43,289 bases of DNA, taken from contig NZ_BDAY01000004.1 of the NCBI RefSeq assembly GCF_001612685.1, positions 1 to 43,289 of the forward strand. Direction: 5' to 3'. Numbering within the stretch: position 1 is the stretch's first letter; the number at the start of each line of letters is the position of its first letter. Origin of the DNA: Nocardia altamirensis NBRC 108246 (lineage in GTDB: Bacteria > Actinomycetota > Actinomycetes > Mycobacteriales > Mycobacteriaceae). Below the pieces are notes generated by a model. The model worked only from the letters and a program-made list of their open reading frames with translations. It was not told the DNA's origin and searched no databases. Position numbers and translations under genes: made by a program. Below are positions 1 through 8,567 of the stretch, in pieces.

Positions 1-82
1 GATCAGGCGACCAACTCCTGAATGGTGTCGACGGCTATGGGCCGCCGATGTCCACCGACCACCCACCTGACCGTGGGGCAGG

Positions 83-545
83 ATGGATTCCGTGGTGGAG
101 ATCAGACCCCTGACCGAACCCGACCGTCCCCGCTGGGAAGTGCTTGCCCGAGGCAAAGACACGTACTTCGAGGTCGAACGCAGCGACGACGATTACGAAC
201 GGACGTGGCGACGCCTGCTCGACGACGAGCAGGTACGCGGGATCGTTGCCTGGTTGGACGGAAGGATGGTCGGCATCGCGCACTACGTGTTCCACGCCAG
301 TGTCTGGTACGCCAGGAAGTTGTTATCTGGCGGACTTGTTCGTCGACACGGAAGTCCGTCGGCGAGGTGTCGCGACGGCCGTCATCAAGTGGGTCGCACA
401 GGACGCCAAGGAGCACAACTTCCCGGGCCTCTACTGGAACACGCTCGAGGACGCCCCAGCTCGCGCCCTGTACGACAAGATAGGCAAGTACCAGAAGGGG
501 CTCATTCACTACACCTACCGGCCCGATGCGAACGTGAACCCCTGA
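83..545 (+). pseudogene. GNAT family N-acetyltransferase, frameshifted
   Basis: The first half reads in one frame from ATG 83 (MDSVVEIRPLTEPDR...) through the FHASVWYARK strand. The second half reads in another frame from about 321, with the acetyl-CoA binding loop pattern LFVDTEVRRRGVATAVI and a normal C-terminus ending at 545. Dropping one T at about position 320 joins them as YARK-CYLADLFVD, which is the usual GNAT order. GNAT enzymes acetylate amines using acetyl-CoA; the substrate cannot be told. Without the correction the protein loses its acetyl-CoA site. This is either a real single-base insertion or a sequencing error. It lies alone on the plus strand ahead of the DUF4185 gene. Confidence 0.8.
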
Positions 546-714
546 ACCCGGGAGGCCGATCTGGCCTCATCGAGATCAGCGATTCCGGGATCGGGGTTTT
601 CGGTCTTGGTTGGGTGGGTGGGCTGGGATGATCGGGGGTGACGTTGCCTGCTGTGCTGTCGGGTTCGGGTCCAGCCAGGGGGCTATCGGGGTCGACATGC
701 TGATGGAGGAGCCC

Positions 715-1818
715 ATGCCGCGGAGTGTGGCGAGGTTGCAGAGTGGGACGTATCTTGTTGACATCGCGGGGGATTCGGCCAGTCGGTTCGGCCTGGGGTC
801 GAGTGATCTCGGTATTCCCTATCTGCGGTACGACGGGACGTGGGGGTATGTCTTCGGGGACACGTTTCGGGGGCAGGGGGCTGCGGGGGAGTACGCCGGG
901 TGTCCGTTGATGCTGTATCAGGCCGAGTTCGACCGGTCCGGAAACACCCCGATCTTCTTTACGGCGTCCCAGCCGCCGGAGACCTGCGCGGAACTGTTCG
1001 ACTATCAGCATCACGCGGACAACGGTTTCGGGCATGAGGTGACGCGGATTCCGAACGATGCGATCACGTTGACCGTCGGCGGGCGGAGCCGGATCTTCAT
1101 TCAGTACACCTCGGTGCACAAGTGGATCAAGGCGGGCGCCACCACCGACGGTTCGCTCATGTCCGGCATCGCCTATTCCGACGACAACGGCGCGACCTGG
1201 CAGGATTTCGATCGGCACTGGCCCGGCGATGCGCAGGGCAGCAACGGCAGCCTGGAGATGATGTGGAGTTTCGCGGGCGTCGACCCCGACGGGCTGCTGT
1301 ACATCTTCAGCAAGGCGTGGAACGGCAGCCACTTCTACCGGAGTGACCGCGGGCAGATCCAGTTGTTCCGTTACCGGCCAGGCGATTTCTTCAACGGCCT
1401 GCTCGATGCGCGGGAGCACTGGGCGTACCTGAACGGCTCATGGCGGTGGGTTCCGGCCGATCAGGCCGGTCCTTCGTCGGTGTTCGGCCCACAGAACCAG
1501 ATCGGCGAGTTCTCGGTGAAACGGATCGGCGACCTGTACGTCATGTGTTATTTCGACGTGTCGGACGGCAGCATTCGAACCCGCACCGCCCCGCGACCCG
1601 ACCAGGTGTGGACTGCCCCGAAAACTCAGGTCGTCGCCAATGCCTGGTGGCCACCGTCGCATTGGTTCTTCGGACGGACACAGCCGTTCCTGTACGGCGG
1701 CTACATCCATCCCGGCAGCGAGAGCCCGACGAACCTGACGGTGCTCATCAGTGCGTGGGACGGGCAGCTGGGTCACCGGCCGTACACCGTGACGCAGTGG
1801 AGCGGATTGAGCGTCTGA
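715..1818 (+). CDS. DUF4185 domain protein (GH183-like, possible endo-D-arabinanase)
   Basis: A protein of about 367 residues with the DUF4185 pattern: an early YLRYDGTWGYVFGDTF blade, a GIAYSDDNGATWQ sialidase-like Asp-box turn and repeated W/Y-rich beta strands, as in a five-bladed propeller. DUF4185 proteins have been assigned to glycoside hydrolase family GH183, which contains endo-D-arabinanases acting on mycobacterial arabinogalactan and lipoarabinomannan; activity here is inferred. ATG 715 is preferred because GGAGG lies at 705-709; ATG 697 is an in-frame alternative. No signal peptide is visible from either start, which is odd for an enzyme acting on wall polymer. The gene converges, 21 bp away, on a sugar ABC transporter locus. 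Confidence 0.8.
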   Translation: MPRSVARLQSGTYLVDIAGDSASRFGLGSSDLGIPYLRYDGTWGYVFGDTFRGQGAAGEYAGCPLMLYQAEFDRSGNTPIFFTASQPPETCAELFDYQHHADNGFGHEVTRIPNDAITLTVGGRSRIFIQYTSVHKWIKAGATTDGSLMSGIAYSDDNGATWQDFDRHWPGDAQGSNGSLEMMWSFAGVDPDGLLYIFSKAWNGSHFYRSDRGQIQLFRYRPGDFFNGLLDAREHWAYLNGSWRWVPADQAGPSSVFGPQNQIGEFSVKRIGDLYVMCYFDVSDGSIRTRTAPRPDQVWTAPKTQVVANAWWPPSHWFFGRTQPFLYGGYIHPGSESPTNLTVLISAWDGQLGHRPYTVTQWSGLSV

Positions 1819-1839
1819 CCGGTTGCGGCCCACCGAGTT

Positions 1840-2694
1840 TCACCGTCCAGCGAGCCCGGTGGTGGCGATGCCGCGGACGAAGGCGCGCTGGGTGAGCGCG
1901 TACACGACCAGCATCGGCGCCAGCATCAGTATCGACGCCGCCATGAACACCGGCCAGTTCGCGGTGTATTGACCTTTCATCCACACCAGCCCGAGGTTGA
2001 GGGTGGAGATGCTGTCGCGCTGAATCATGATGAGCGGCCACAGAAAATCGTTCCAGACGGTGACCCAGGTGAGCACGCCGAGCACCATGACCGCAGGAGT
2101 GGTGTGCGGCAGCAGCACCCGCCAGTACGTCTGCCAGATGGTGCAGCCGTCGAGGATGGCGGCTTCTTCCAGTTCGGCGGGCAAGGTCAGGAAGAACTGC
2201 CGCATCAGGTAGGTGCCGAAGGCACTGCCGAACAGGCCGGGCACGATCATCGCCAGCGGGCTGTCCACCCATCCGAAGGTGCGCATGAGGATGAATTGCG
2301 GTATCACGGTGACGGTCAACGGCACCATGAGTGTGCCGAGGTAGGCGAGGAACAGTGCGTCACGGCCTTTGAAAGGCAAGCGGGCGAACGCATATCCGGC
2401 GAGCGAGCAGAAGAACACCTGCCCTGCGGTGACCAGTCCGGCGTACAGCACCGTGTTGAGGAACATGCGCTCGAACGGCACGAATTCGAAGACGAGGCGG
2501 TAGTTCGACCAGTGCAGGTCGGTCGGGACGAGCGACGTGCCGGTGATTTCGCCTTGCGGTTTCAGCGATCCCGCCAGCGCCCACAGGATGGGCAGCAGTG
2601 CACACCAGGCCATCGCCGCCAGCACGACATACACCAGCAGTCCGCGCAGGGTGCGGCGGGCGATGACGCGCAGGTATTTCGCGGTGGCGGCCAC
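1840..2694 (-). CDS. Carbohydrate ABC transporter permease, MalG-type
   Basis: An inner-membrane subunit of about 284 residues from a CUT1-family sugar importer. Six hydrophobic segments are visible, and the cytoplasmic EAA loop that docks the ATPase reads EEAAILDGCTIWQTYWRVLL near residue 174. The GTG start at 2694 has GAGGAGA upstream and lies two bases after the stop of the first permease gene, so the two are translationally coupled. It is the last gene of the run SBP-permease-permease. No ATPase gene follows, so it probably shares a multitask ATPase of the MsiK/UgpC kind encoded elsewhere. The substrate is unknown; the wall-hydrolase neighbours suggest a wall-derived oligosaccharide. Confidence 0.92.
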   Translation of the reverse strand: MAATAKYLRVIARRTLRGLLVYVVLAAMAWCALLPILWALAGSLKPQGEITGTSLVPTDLHWSNYRLVFEFVPFERMFLNTVLYAGLVTAGQVFFCSLAGYAFARLPFKGRDALFLAYLGTLMVPLTVTVIPQFILMRTFGWVDSPLAMIVPGLFGSAFGTYLMRQFFLTLPAELEEAAILDGCTIWQTYWRVLLPHTTPAVMVLGVLTWVTVWNDFLWPLIMIQRDSISTLNLGLVWMKGQYTANWPVFMAASILMLAPMLVVYALTQRAFVRGIATTGLAGR

Positions 2695-2696
2695 GG

Positions 2697-3626
2697 TCAG
2701 GTCTCCTCGGTCCGTGCGAGCCGCAGCTGCAGATAGGTGAGGGCGAGCAGGATCGCGAAGATGACCCACGCCAGGGCACACGCATAACCGAGATCGTTGA
2801 AGGTGAACGCGTTTTGGAACAGCATGATGCCGAACAGGTAGGTCCCGGTTTCCGGCCCACCGTAGTTGCCGGTCAGCACGTAGGCCTGGTCGAACGCCTG
2901 GAACGAGTTGATGATCGAGATGACGAAGACGAAGCCGAGGGCAGGGCGGACCAGCGGCAGGGTGACCGACCGGAACCGCTGCCAGCCACCGGCACCGTCG
3001 ATGCGCGCGGCCTCGTACAGATCGTTCGGCACCCCCTGCATCGCGGCGAGCAGCACGGCGGCGGCGAACGGCACACTCTTCCAGATGCTCACCAGGCACA
3101 GCGATACCAGCGACCAGCCGGGTTCGACCAGCCACGGCACCGGTCCGAGCCCGATCCAGCCGAGCATCGTATTGAACAGCCCGCCTTCGGTATTGAACAT
3201 GAAGCCCCACACGACGGTGATCGCCGCGGTGGAGGCGACCAGCGGCATGAACATGATGCTGCGGAAAAAGCCGATTCCCCTGACCTTTCCGCTCAATGCC
3301 GCGGCTACCGCGAGGCTGATGACGACGGTGGGAACCACGGTGGCGACGGTGAAGAGCACGGTGTTGCGCAACGCGATGTAGAACAGCGGATCGTCGGTGA
3401 ACAACCGGCGATAGTTCGCGGCACCGACGAATTCCGGCGCGCTGAACATATTCCAGTGATGGAAGCTCAGATACAGCGACAGCCCCAGCGGGAAGACCAG
3501 AAAAACCAGCACCGCCACCAGGTTCGGCGCGATGAAGGTGCGACCGGCCGTCGCCTTGCGGCGCGTCAGTCCTGACCTCCGCTGCTCGGTGGTCGCGTCT
3601 TTGCTGCCGTGCGAGCGCGTGGTCAC
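2697..3626 (-). CDS. Carbohydrate ABC transporter permease, MalF-type
   Basis: A permease of 309 residues with a short charged cytoplasmic N-terminus (about 28 residues), six membrane segments, and the EAA loop EAARIDGAGGWQRFRSVTLP near residue 205. It pairs with the MalG-type permease to form the channel of a CUT1 sugar importer. GTG 3626 overlaps the stop of the solute-binding protein gene as GTGA, which shows coupling and fixes the start. The gene order binding protein, MalF, MalG is the standard one for actinobacterial oligosaccharide importers. Confidence 0.92.
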   Translation of the reverse strand: MTTRSHGSKDATTEQRRSGLTRRKATAGRTFIAPNLVAVLVFLVFPLGLSLYLSFHHWNMFSAPEFVGAANYRRLFTDDPLFYIALRNTVLFTVATVVPTVVISLAVAAALSGKVRGIGFFRSIMFMPLVASTAAITVVWGFMFNTEGGLFNTMLGWIGLGPVPWLVEPGWSLVSLCLVSIWKSVPFAAAVLLAAMQGVPNDLYEAARIDGAGGWQRFRSVTLPLVRPALGFVFVISIINSFQAFDQAYVLTGNYGGPETGTYLFGIMLFQNAFTFNDLGYACALAWVIFAILLALTYLQLRLARTEET

Positions 3627-4933
3627 ACTGTCCCTGCCAGCAGCCGGTTGAGTTCGTCAGCGGGTCCGCTCTTGAACCAGGACGCCGGCGCTGCCCCGCG
3701 CAGCACCCGGTCGGCGAACCGGGTGAAGGCGGCGTCGACCTGCGGCCAGCGCGGGCTCACCGGAAGATGATTGGAGTTGTCCGGCCCGTCGGTCAGCACC
3801 TCGATGTTGCGAATCCTGGTGTGCGACTGCGCGAATTCGGCGGACTGCCGGGCGGACTTCAGCGCAGGAACGAACAATCCGGATGCCGCGACCGCCTTCT
3901 GTCCTTCCGGCCCGGTCGCGAACTTCACGAACTCCCACGCCAGGTCCTTCTTCGGGCTGGACGTGGCGATGCCGAGCCCGGTTGTGCCGATATCGGATTT
4001 GGCGCTCTGACCGTGCGGGCCGACCGGTAGCACGGTGACGTCGAAGTCCAGGTCGGGCATGGCCAGGAAGCCGCTGTACTGCCAGTGCCCGGTCAGCACC
4101 ATCGCGGCCTTGCCTTGAATGAACAGGTCGAGGGCCGACTGGGATTGCAGGTCGGCAGGCAGCGGGGCGACGCGATGGCGCACCGACAGATCGGCGTAGA
4201 ACTGGAATCCCTCGATGAAGCGATCGTCGTCGATGTTCGTTCTGGTCGGGTCGATCGCCGGGGTAAAGAAGGACGCACCGTTGTTCATCCCGAAGATCGC
4301 CGCCGACCAGCGCGGCACCGGCCAGGCGTCGACGAGTCCCCACCGGGTGGTCTTGCCGCTGCTGTCGCGTTTGGTCAATGCCTGTGCGGCGTTGAGGAAT
4401 TCGTCGAAGGTCCAGGCGTCCGCCCAGCGCGCCGGTGGGGGCGCCAACCCGGCCTCGTCGAAGAGTTTCCTGTTGTAGTACAGGAAGATTCCGGCCCACT
4501 GCTCGGGCAGGACATACTGCCCGCCCTGAAAGGTGAAGGTCTCGTACAGATTCGGGGTGCTGTCGGCACGCAACTGCGCGGCGTAGGCGGGGTCCTTGTC
4601 GAGCATGACGTTCAGGTCCTGCAGGACGCCCAGCGCGGCGAAGCGCGAATAGGACTCCCACTGCATCAGAATGTCTGGACACTTGCCGCCCGCGCAGTAG
4701 GTGAGAATCTGCTGCTGCGGGTCGGGGCCCGAAAGCTGTACGCGGATCTCGATATCCGGATGCAACCGGCCGAATGCCTCGATGATCTGTCTGCGCACTT
4801 GCGCCTCGGCCGGTGCGGCCTGAAAGAAGAACGTCAACGCGTTCGCATCGGTATCGCAGCCGGTGAGTGCCGGAGCGGCCAGTGCCGCCCCGAGCGCGGC
4901 GCCGCCGGCCAACACTGTTCGCCGATTCAGCAT
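3623..4933 (-). CDS. Extracellular sugar-binding lipoprotein of an ABC importer
   Basis: A protein of 436 residues with a twin-arginine-like leader (LNRRTVLAGGAALGAAL) ending in the lipobox LTGC, so lipidation is expected at Cys26. The mature part has the family 1 solute-binding fold: RRQIIEAFGRLHPDIEI near the start, a PDILMQWESYSRFAALG hinge region, the LPEQWAGIFLYYNRKLFDEAG ligand-cleft segment and a C-terminal EFVKFATGPEGQKAVAASG helix. It captures the substrate outside the membrane for the two downstream permeases. ATG 4933 follows GGAGGG at a good distance. The DUF1906-amidase gene ends 38 bp upstream on the same strand, so co-transcription is likely. Confidence 0.92.
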   Translation of the reverse strand: MLNRRTVLAGGAALGAALAAPALTGCDTDANALTFFFQAAPAEAQVRRQIIEAFGRLHPDIEIRVQLSGPDPQQQILTYCAGGKCPDILMQWESYSRFAALGVLQDLNVMLDKDPAYAAQLRADSTPNLYETFTFQGGQYVLPEQWAGIFLYYNRKLFDEAGLAPPPARWADAWTFDEFLNAAQALTKRDSSGKTTRWGLVDAWPVPRWSAAIFGMNNGASFFTPAIDPTRTNIDDDRFIEGFQFYADLSVRHRVAPLPADLQSQSALDLFIQGKAAMVLTGHWQYSGFLAMPDLDFDVTVLPVGPHGQSAKSDIGTTGLGIATSSPKKDLAWEFVKFATGPEGQKAVAASGLFVPALKSARQSAEFAQSHTRIRNIEVLTDGPDNSNHLPVSPRWPQVDAAFTRFADRVLRGAAPASWFKSGPADELNRLLAGTV

Positions 4934-4971
4934 CCGACCCTCCGAAACACAGTGCGGCGGACCGCGCGTCA

Positions 4972-6162
4972 CTACGAGTTGCCGTATTCCGCCAGTTTGT
5001 CGTTCAGGTAGTCCCACGGAAAGTTGGGGCCGACGTCGGTGTGTGAGCCGTCGCGCTTGCCGATCGTATAAGCATTGTGGTCCGCGACACCGCGCTCGTC
5101 GCGGCCCAATTCCTCCGGGGAGATGGTGCGGATCGGCATCCCGTACTTGCGGCAGTCCTGCACCGCGAGCCATGCCGCACAGTCGATTCCGCGCTGCATC
5201 CGCGCGAACCACTCGTCCCGCGACCAGGCCGCCCGCGATCCGGCGAAGCACAGATTGATCGACCGCGAGTTGCCGCCGAGCACGGACCAGGACGCCCGAT
5301 CGGTGTCGACCACGTCGATCACGGTGCCGGTGTTGTCATCCGTGTAGTGGTAAGAGACACCGGAATTCGGGTTCTGCAGATAGTTCGCCAACGATTGGGC
5401 GGTGCCGTTGCCTTCCTGCGTGTGCAGCAGGAACCACAGCACCGGCGCGCCACCCCGCGACGAGGTGTTGGGACTGATGCCGGTCTGGTCGTCTTCCCTG
5501 CTGATCGGCGAGACCGGGGTGGCCGGGTCGCGTGCTGCCGACCACTGTCCGTAATCGGGTTTCAGTACGTTGTTGACATCGATGCCGACACCGCCGATTT
5601 CGCGTTGATCGATCTCGATCTGATGCATGTGCGCGGCCGGATGATCACCGTTGATGGACGGGTCACCGGACCAGTTGTGCTGCCAAAACCACTGGCCGAC
5701 ACCGTCTTCCAACGCCCAGTCGATGCAACGGGCATTGCAGTAGACGCCGGTCCATTCCGGACCGACCACCGAGGCCCACCCGCGCAGGAACGGTGCGATG
5801 AGCGAGTTCCACTCGTCGAGGGTCGGGTTGTCGTCGACCGGTGCGTACAACGGCCGATAGCCGGGCCCACCCGCCTCGAAATGCAAGCGCAGCGCCGTCT
5901 CGGCATGGCGCGCGCCGCCGTCGTAGCCGCCGCGCCAGTCCGCGGTCGGGCCTTTTCCGTACTGATAGTTCGTGACGATCTCGAGGCCCTCGGCGCGCAA
6001 CCGGTCACAGTAGTCGCGGCGCAGTGGTTTCGCTCCGAAGTTCGTTCCGGGGCGTGACTCCGAGAAGTAGCCTACGACGCCCGCGAATCCGGCCGCCCTG
6101 ATGTCGGCCGGCTCGATGAGTGCGGCCGAGAAGTCGATCAGCTGGGTCACCGCTCTGCCCAC
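4972..6162 (-). CDS. DUF1906 glycoside-hydrolase-like domain fused to peptidoglycan amidase domain
   Basis: A two-domain protein of about 396 residues. Residues 1-210 match the DUF1906 (Rv2525c-like) TIM barrel: LIDFSAALIEPADIRAAG, VVGYFSE, TNYQYGK and APVDDNPTLDEW. The rest is an N-acetylmuramoyl-L-alanine amidase (Amidase_2) domain with likely zinc ligands His247 (LLHTQEG), His362 (VADHNAY) and Asp376 (HTDVGPNFPWD). It would cut the amide between muramic acid and the stem peptide. There is no signal peptide, as in phage lysins, so export would need another route. GTG 6162 is used; GTG 6150 is also possible and neither has a strong ribosome site. It lies directly upstream of the sugar-binding protein gene. 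Confidence 0.82.
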   Translation of the reverse strand: MGRAVTQLIDFSAALIEPADIRAAGFAGVVGYFSESRPGTNFGAKPLRRDYCDRLRAEGLEIVTNYQYGKGPTADWRGGYDGGARHAETALRLHFEAGGPGYRPLYAPVDDNPTLDEWNSLIAPFLRGWASVVGPEWTGVYCNARCIDWALEDGVGQWFWQHNWSGDPSINGDHPAAHMHQIEIDQREIGGVGIDVNNVLKPDYGQWSAARDPATPVSPISREDDQTGISPNTSSRGGAPVLWFLLHTQEGNGTAQSLANYLQNPNSGVSYHYTDDNTGTVIDVVDTDRASWSVLGGNSRSINLCFAGSRAAWSRDEWFARMQRGIDCAAWLAVQDCRKYGMPIRTISPEELGRDERGVADHNAYTIGKRDGSHTDVGPNFPWDYLNDKLAEYGNS

Positions 6163-6299
6163 CGGGTGGGCGCGGCGTAGTCCTCACACACCACACCCTT
6201 ACCGTACGACGACCCGTCGCAGCTGTCCTCGAATTCGCCTGCGCTGACGGGGAGTTGCCGACGTCGGGCGTGGCGGATCTCGATCGCGCGCCGCCGGGT

Positions 6300-6935
6300 T
6301 CAGTGCTGGACGCCGGTGATCGCGAAGTGCTCGACTTCGGCGATATGGCCGCCGGTCGACACGGCGATAGTGAGTACGCTGCCTGGTTCCGCGGTGAAAG
6401 TGACTGTCGTCGACCACGGCTCGTCGGTGCCGCCCGCTGCGATACCGGACACCTGACCCACCGGCTCGGCCAGATCTTGGACTCGGATCTGGACGCTCAG
6501 ATTCTCATCGACGCCGGTGATCCGGCCACCGATCTCGACGGGCGAGGTCACCGTCGCGCCGTACTCGGGTGTGTCCACCGACAGCGTGCCGCCCTTGCTC
6601 CCCACGACTTCCCATGGCGCATCATCGCCTGCGCCGATGCGGACCAGGTGCAGCACGGCGGCGGTGATCGGCGCCCCGTTCGGCGCGTCGAACCCGACGC
6701 TGACCATGCTCTCGCGGCCGCCGACGCCACTGCGTTCGGTGCCGCGGACCACCTTGTTCACCGTGACGTGACCGAGGAACTCCCTGGTGAACGTGAGCGC
6801 CGTCAGGTCGGCATCGAGATGCCAGTCCTCGGCGCCGCTCGTGCGATACGACGTCTGCCAGTCGACAGCGTCCGCCACGCTCCGGAAGGGCCACAAGGGC
6901 ATGAAACCGAACTCGGACTGCGGATCTGGCTGCAC
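6300..6935 (-). CDS. Conserved hypothetical protein with C-terminal Ig-like (Gmad2-like) domain
   Basis: A protein of 211 residues with no signal peptide or membrane segment. The N-terminal half begins QPDPQSEFGFMPLWPF, resembles nothing I can name, and contains WQTSYRTSGAEDWHLDADLT. The C-terminal 85 residues read like an immunoglobulin-type beta sandwich: ATVTSPVEIGGRITGVDENL, then SVQIRVQDLAEPVGQ and WSTTVTFTAEPGSVLTI, which is the Gmad2 pattern. GTG 6935 follows a strong GGGGAGGG. It is the second gene in the minus-strand run leading to the amidase and ABC transporter. A binding or scaffold role at the wall is only a guess. Confidence 0.7.
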   Translation of the reverse strand: MQPDPQSEFGFMPLWPFRSVADAVDWQTSYRTSGAEDWHLDADLTALTFTREFLGHVTVNKVVRGTERSGVGGRESMVSVGFDAPNGAPITAAVLHLVRIGAGDDAPWEVVGSKGGTLSVDTPEYGATVTSPVEIGGRITGVDENLSVQIRVQDLAEPVGQVSGIAAGGTDEPWSTTVTFTAEPGSVLTIAVSTGGHIAEVEHFAITGVQH

Positions 6936-7095
6936 GGTCCCTCCCCTTCGGCAAGACTGCCTGCTGCTTCATCGAGGCAGTTCGGTGGGCTGCGCCAGCT
7001 CTCACACTATCGCGATGCGTCCGACGGCGGTGCCGACTCCGGCGGATTCGGAATCCCGTCTGCCCGAACGCAGTACCACGCGCGGTGGGGTGTGG

Positions 7096-7452
7096 TTATG
7101 GGCAGCAGACCGGGTCGTCGCACGGATCGCCGATCTCGCTGCCGTAGGCCTCGTAGCTTGCCACCGGTTGGATGATGTCGTGCGCGAGGTCGATATCCAT
7201 CGGTGGCGCGGCGTCGGCGGCGGGGAGCACCCAACCCGGCGGTGAGCCTTCGAGATCGAATCGTCGGACGCCGTCGACGAACAGTGTCCACAGCGGGTGG
7301 TCCGGAAAGCCGTTGATCCGCAGGACCCATCGTTGCGTGCCGACGACGGCGGCGACCGGGAAACACACGTGATAGGTCCGCTGCCAGTCGGGTCGGGCAT
7401 CCAGTTCGGGTCGAGGTGCGTCCGGTGGCTCAGGGATGTCCGTGCGTGACAT
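7096..7452 (-). CDS. Hypothetical protein with double-cysteine tail
   Basis: About 118 residues from ATG 7452 (MSRTDIPEPPDAPRPEL). The N-terminus is proline and acid rich; the middle is a compact beta-type segment (RTYHVCFPVAAVVGTQRWVL, LWTLFVDGVRRFDL). It ends CDDPVCCP, so three of its four cysteines lie in the last eight residues, which may bind metal or form disulfides. No signal peptide is present. It heads the minus-strand gene run ending in the ABC permeases. I do not recognise the family. Confidence 0.6.
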   Translation of the reverse strand: MSRTDIPEPPDAPRPELDARPDWQRTYHVCFPVAAVVGTQRWVLRINGFPDHPLWTLFVDGVRRFDLEGSPPGWVLPAADAAPPMDIDLAHDIIQPVASYEAYGSEIGDPCDDPVCCP

Positions 7453-7595
7453 GTCGTCAGTATCGCCTAAGCGCCGCACTGGCGGCTGGTGTCACGCGAG
7501 CGCGGCAGGTCAGTTCATTTGTGGCCGAACGCGAGACAGACCGGGTGTTGTCCGGCGTTCGGCCGTGGACAACACACCGGTCTGCAGCGAAACGA

Positions 7596-8051
7596 CTACG
7601 GCAAGACGGCGCAAGCGGGGCCGAGGTTGATGCCGGTCCCCACGTTCGTCGTATTGCGCGGGACCCATGCATCGAAGGCGTCCTCGTCGTCGGCCGACGC
7701 CTCGAGCACGACGATCTTGAGCGGCCCCCTCCTGTTGGGGGTCCACGTGGAGTACGCCGTCCCCGAGGCATCCGTGACCACCCGATACGGGCGGAACGTC
7801 TCCCATTTCGCGGACCGCTGGTCATCGCCGATCATGTCGACGAGGAAGAGCTCCTTGCCGGGTTCCGAGTACACGGTGATCGGGTAGGCGCAGCCGGTGC
7901 CGATGGCGCCGCCCGAGCTACCGAAGCTCTGTCCTGCGTTGACACGGACGCTGACATCTGCCGCTGCCTGAGGCGCGGCGACCGCGATCGCCGCAGCGAG
8001 CGCGCTGAGCGTTGCCACGGTGGTGACAGCTGCTCTGCTGGATCTAAGCAC
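7596..8051 (-). CDS. Small secreted protein
   Basis: A protein of 151 residues with a clear Sec signal peptide: basic LRSSR, an alanine-rich core, and predicted cleavage after AAPQAAA near residue 31. The mature part of about 120 residues has two cysteines (TGCAYPITVYS and the final GPACAVLP) that probably form a disulfide, and beta-rich segments ELFLVDMIGDD and GTAYSTWTPNRRGPLKIVV that look like an Ig or beta-sandwich fold. The GTG start at 8051 has AGAAGG nine bases upstream. Such small secreted beta proteins are frequent in Nocardia; the function is unknown. It is separated by 143 bp from the next minus-strand gene and may have its own promoter. Confidence 0.75.
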   Translation of the reverse strand: MLRSSRAAVTTVATLSALAAAIAVAAPQAAADVSVRVNAGQSFGSSGGAIGTGCAYPITVYSEPGKELFLVDMIGDDQRSAKWETFRPYRVVTDASGTAYSTWTPNRRGPLKIVVLEASADDEDAFDAWVPRNTTNVGTGINLGPACAVLP

Positions 8052-8567
8052 GTTGAAATACCTTCTCTAGCAATGGATTTTCCCCCCTCGTGGGAGTCGC
8101 AGGAATTGTCGCACAGGCCAATCCGCTTGCGTATCTATATCTTTCAGCCCCAGGCTCGGTACTTCAACTCGATTTCGCGGGCCTTCTCCTTGCTCGGCAA
8201 AACCCTGTCCCACCAGCGACGAAGGGAAGTGCTTATGGCGTACCGCGATTGGCTGCTCGACTTTCGATCTATTAGCGGGCCGCGGCCGCTCAGCACGATG
8301 GAGTGCCAGTTGTGGATATCTCGAGTAGACGGTGTGGATATCCGAAGGAGACGACTCTTCCCCACTATCGACGAGGACGGCGCTGATGTTCTCGGGATCA
8401 ACGTCGATGATCACGGTGGCGGCGCCGATCGCGCCACTCCCTTCGAATGCTTGCGGCGTTTCCGGAAGGCGGCCGGATAAGCTCTGTTCGGACCCGTGAA
8501 ATACTCCTCACCTGCGGGTTGTGCACATCGATGGTCTTCAGATCGAGCAGACGAGCGGAGGCGATGG
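8052..8567. other. Intergenic region without a convincing gene
   Basis: About 515 bp between divergent genes (secreted protein, minus; VOC protein, plus). Short frames exist on both strands, but their third-position GC is mixed and none shows a known motif. The stretch should hold the promoters of both flanking genes; I could not fix a clear -35/-10 pair. A minus-strand segment around 8144-8230 reads LRRWWDRVLPSKEKAREIE before a stop and could be a decayed gene end. Confidence 0.4.

Noticed and set aside
502..1419. Long minus-strand open frame opposite the DUF4185 gene
   Set aside because: It is a shadow of the plus-strand gene in GC-rich DNA, with Arg/Pro-rich random-looking content and no family motif. 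The same applies to many long antisense frames in the window, for example 2814-3575, 4085-5011, 21766-22803 and 24619-25497.
8067..8414. Minus-strand frame between the secreted protein and VOC genes, and a plus frame at 8236 (MAYRDWLLDFR...)
   Set aside because: Third-position GC is mixed, frames on both strands compete, and no motif or convincing ribosome site supports either one.
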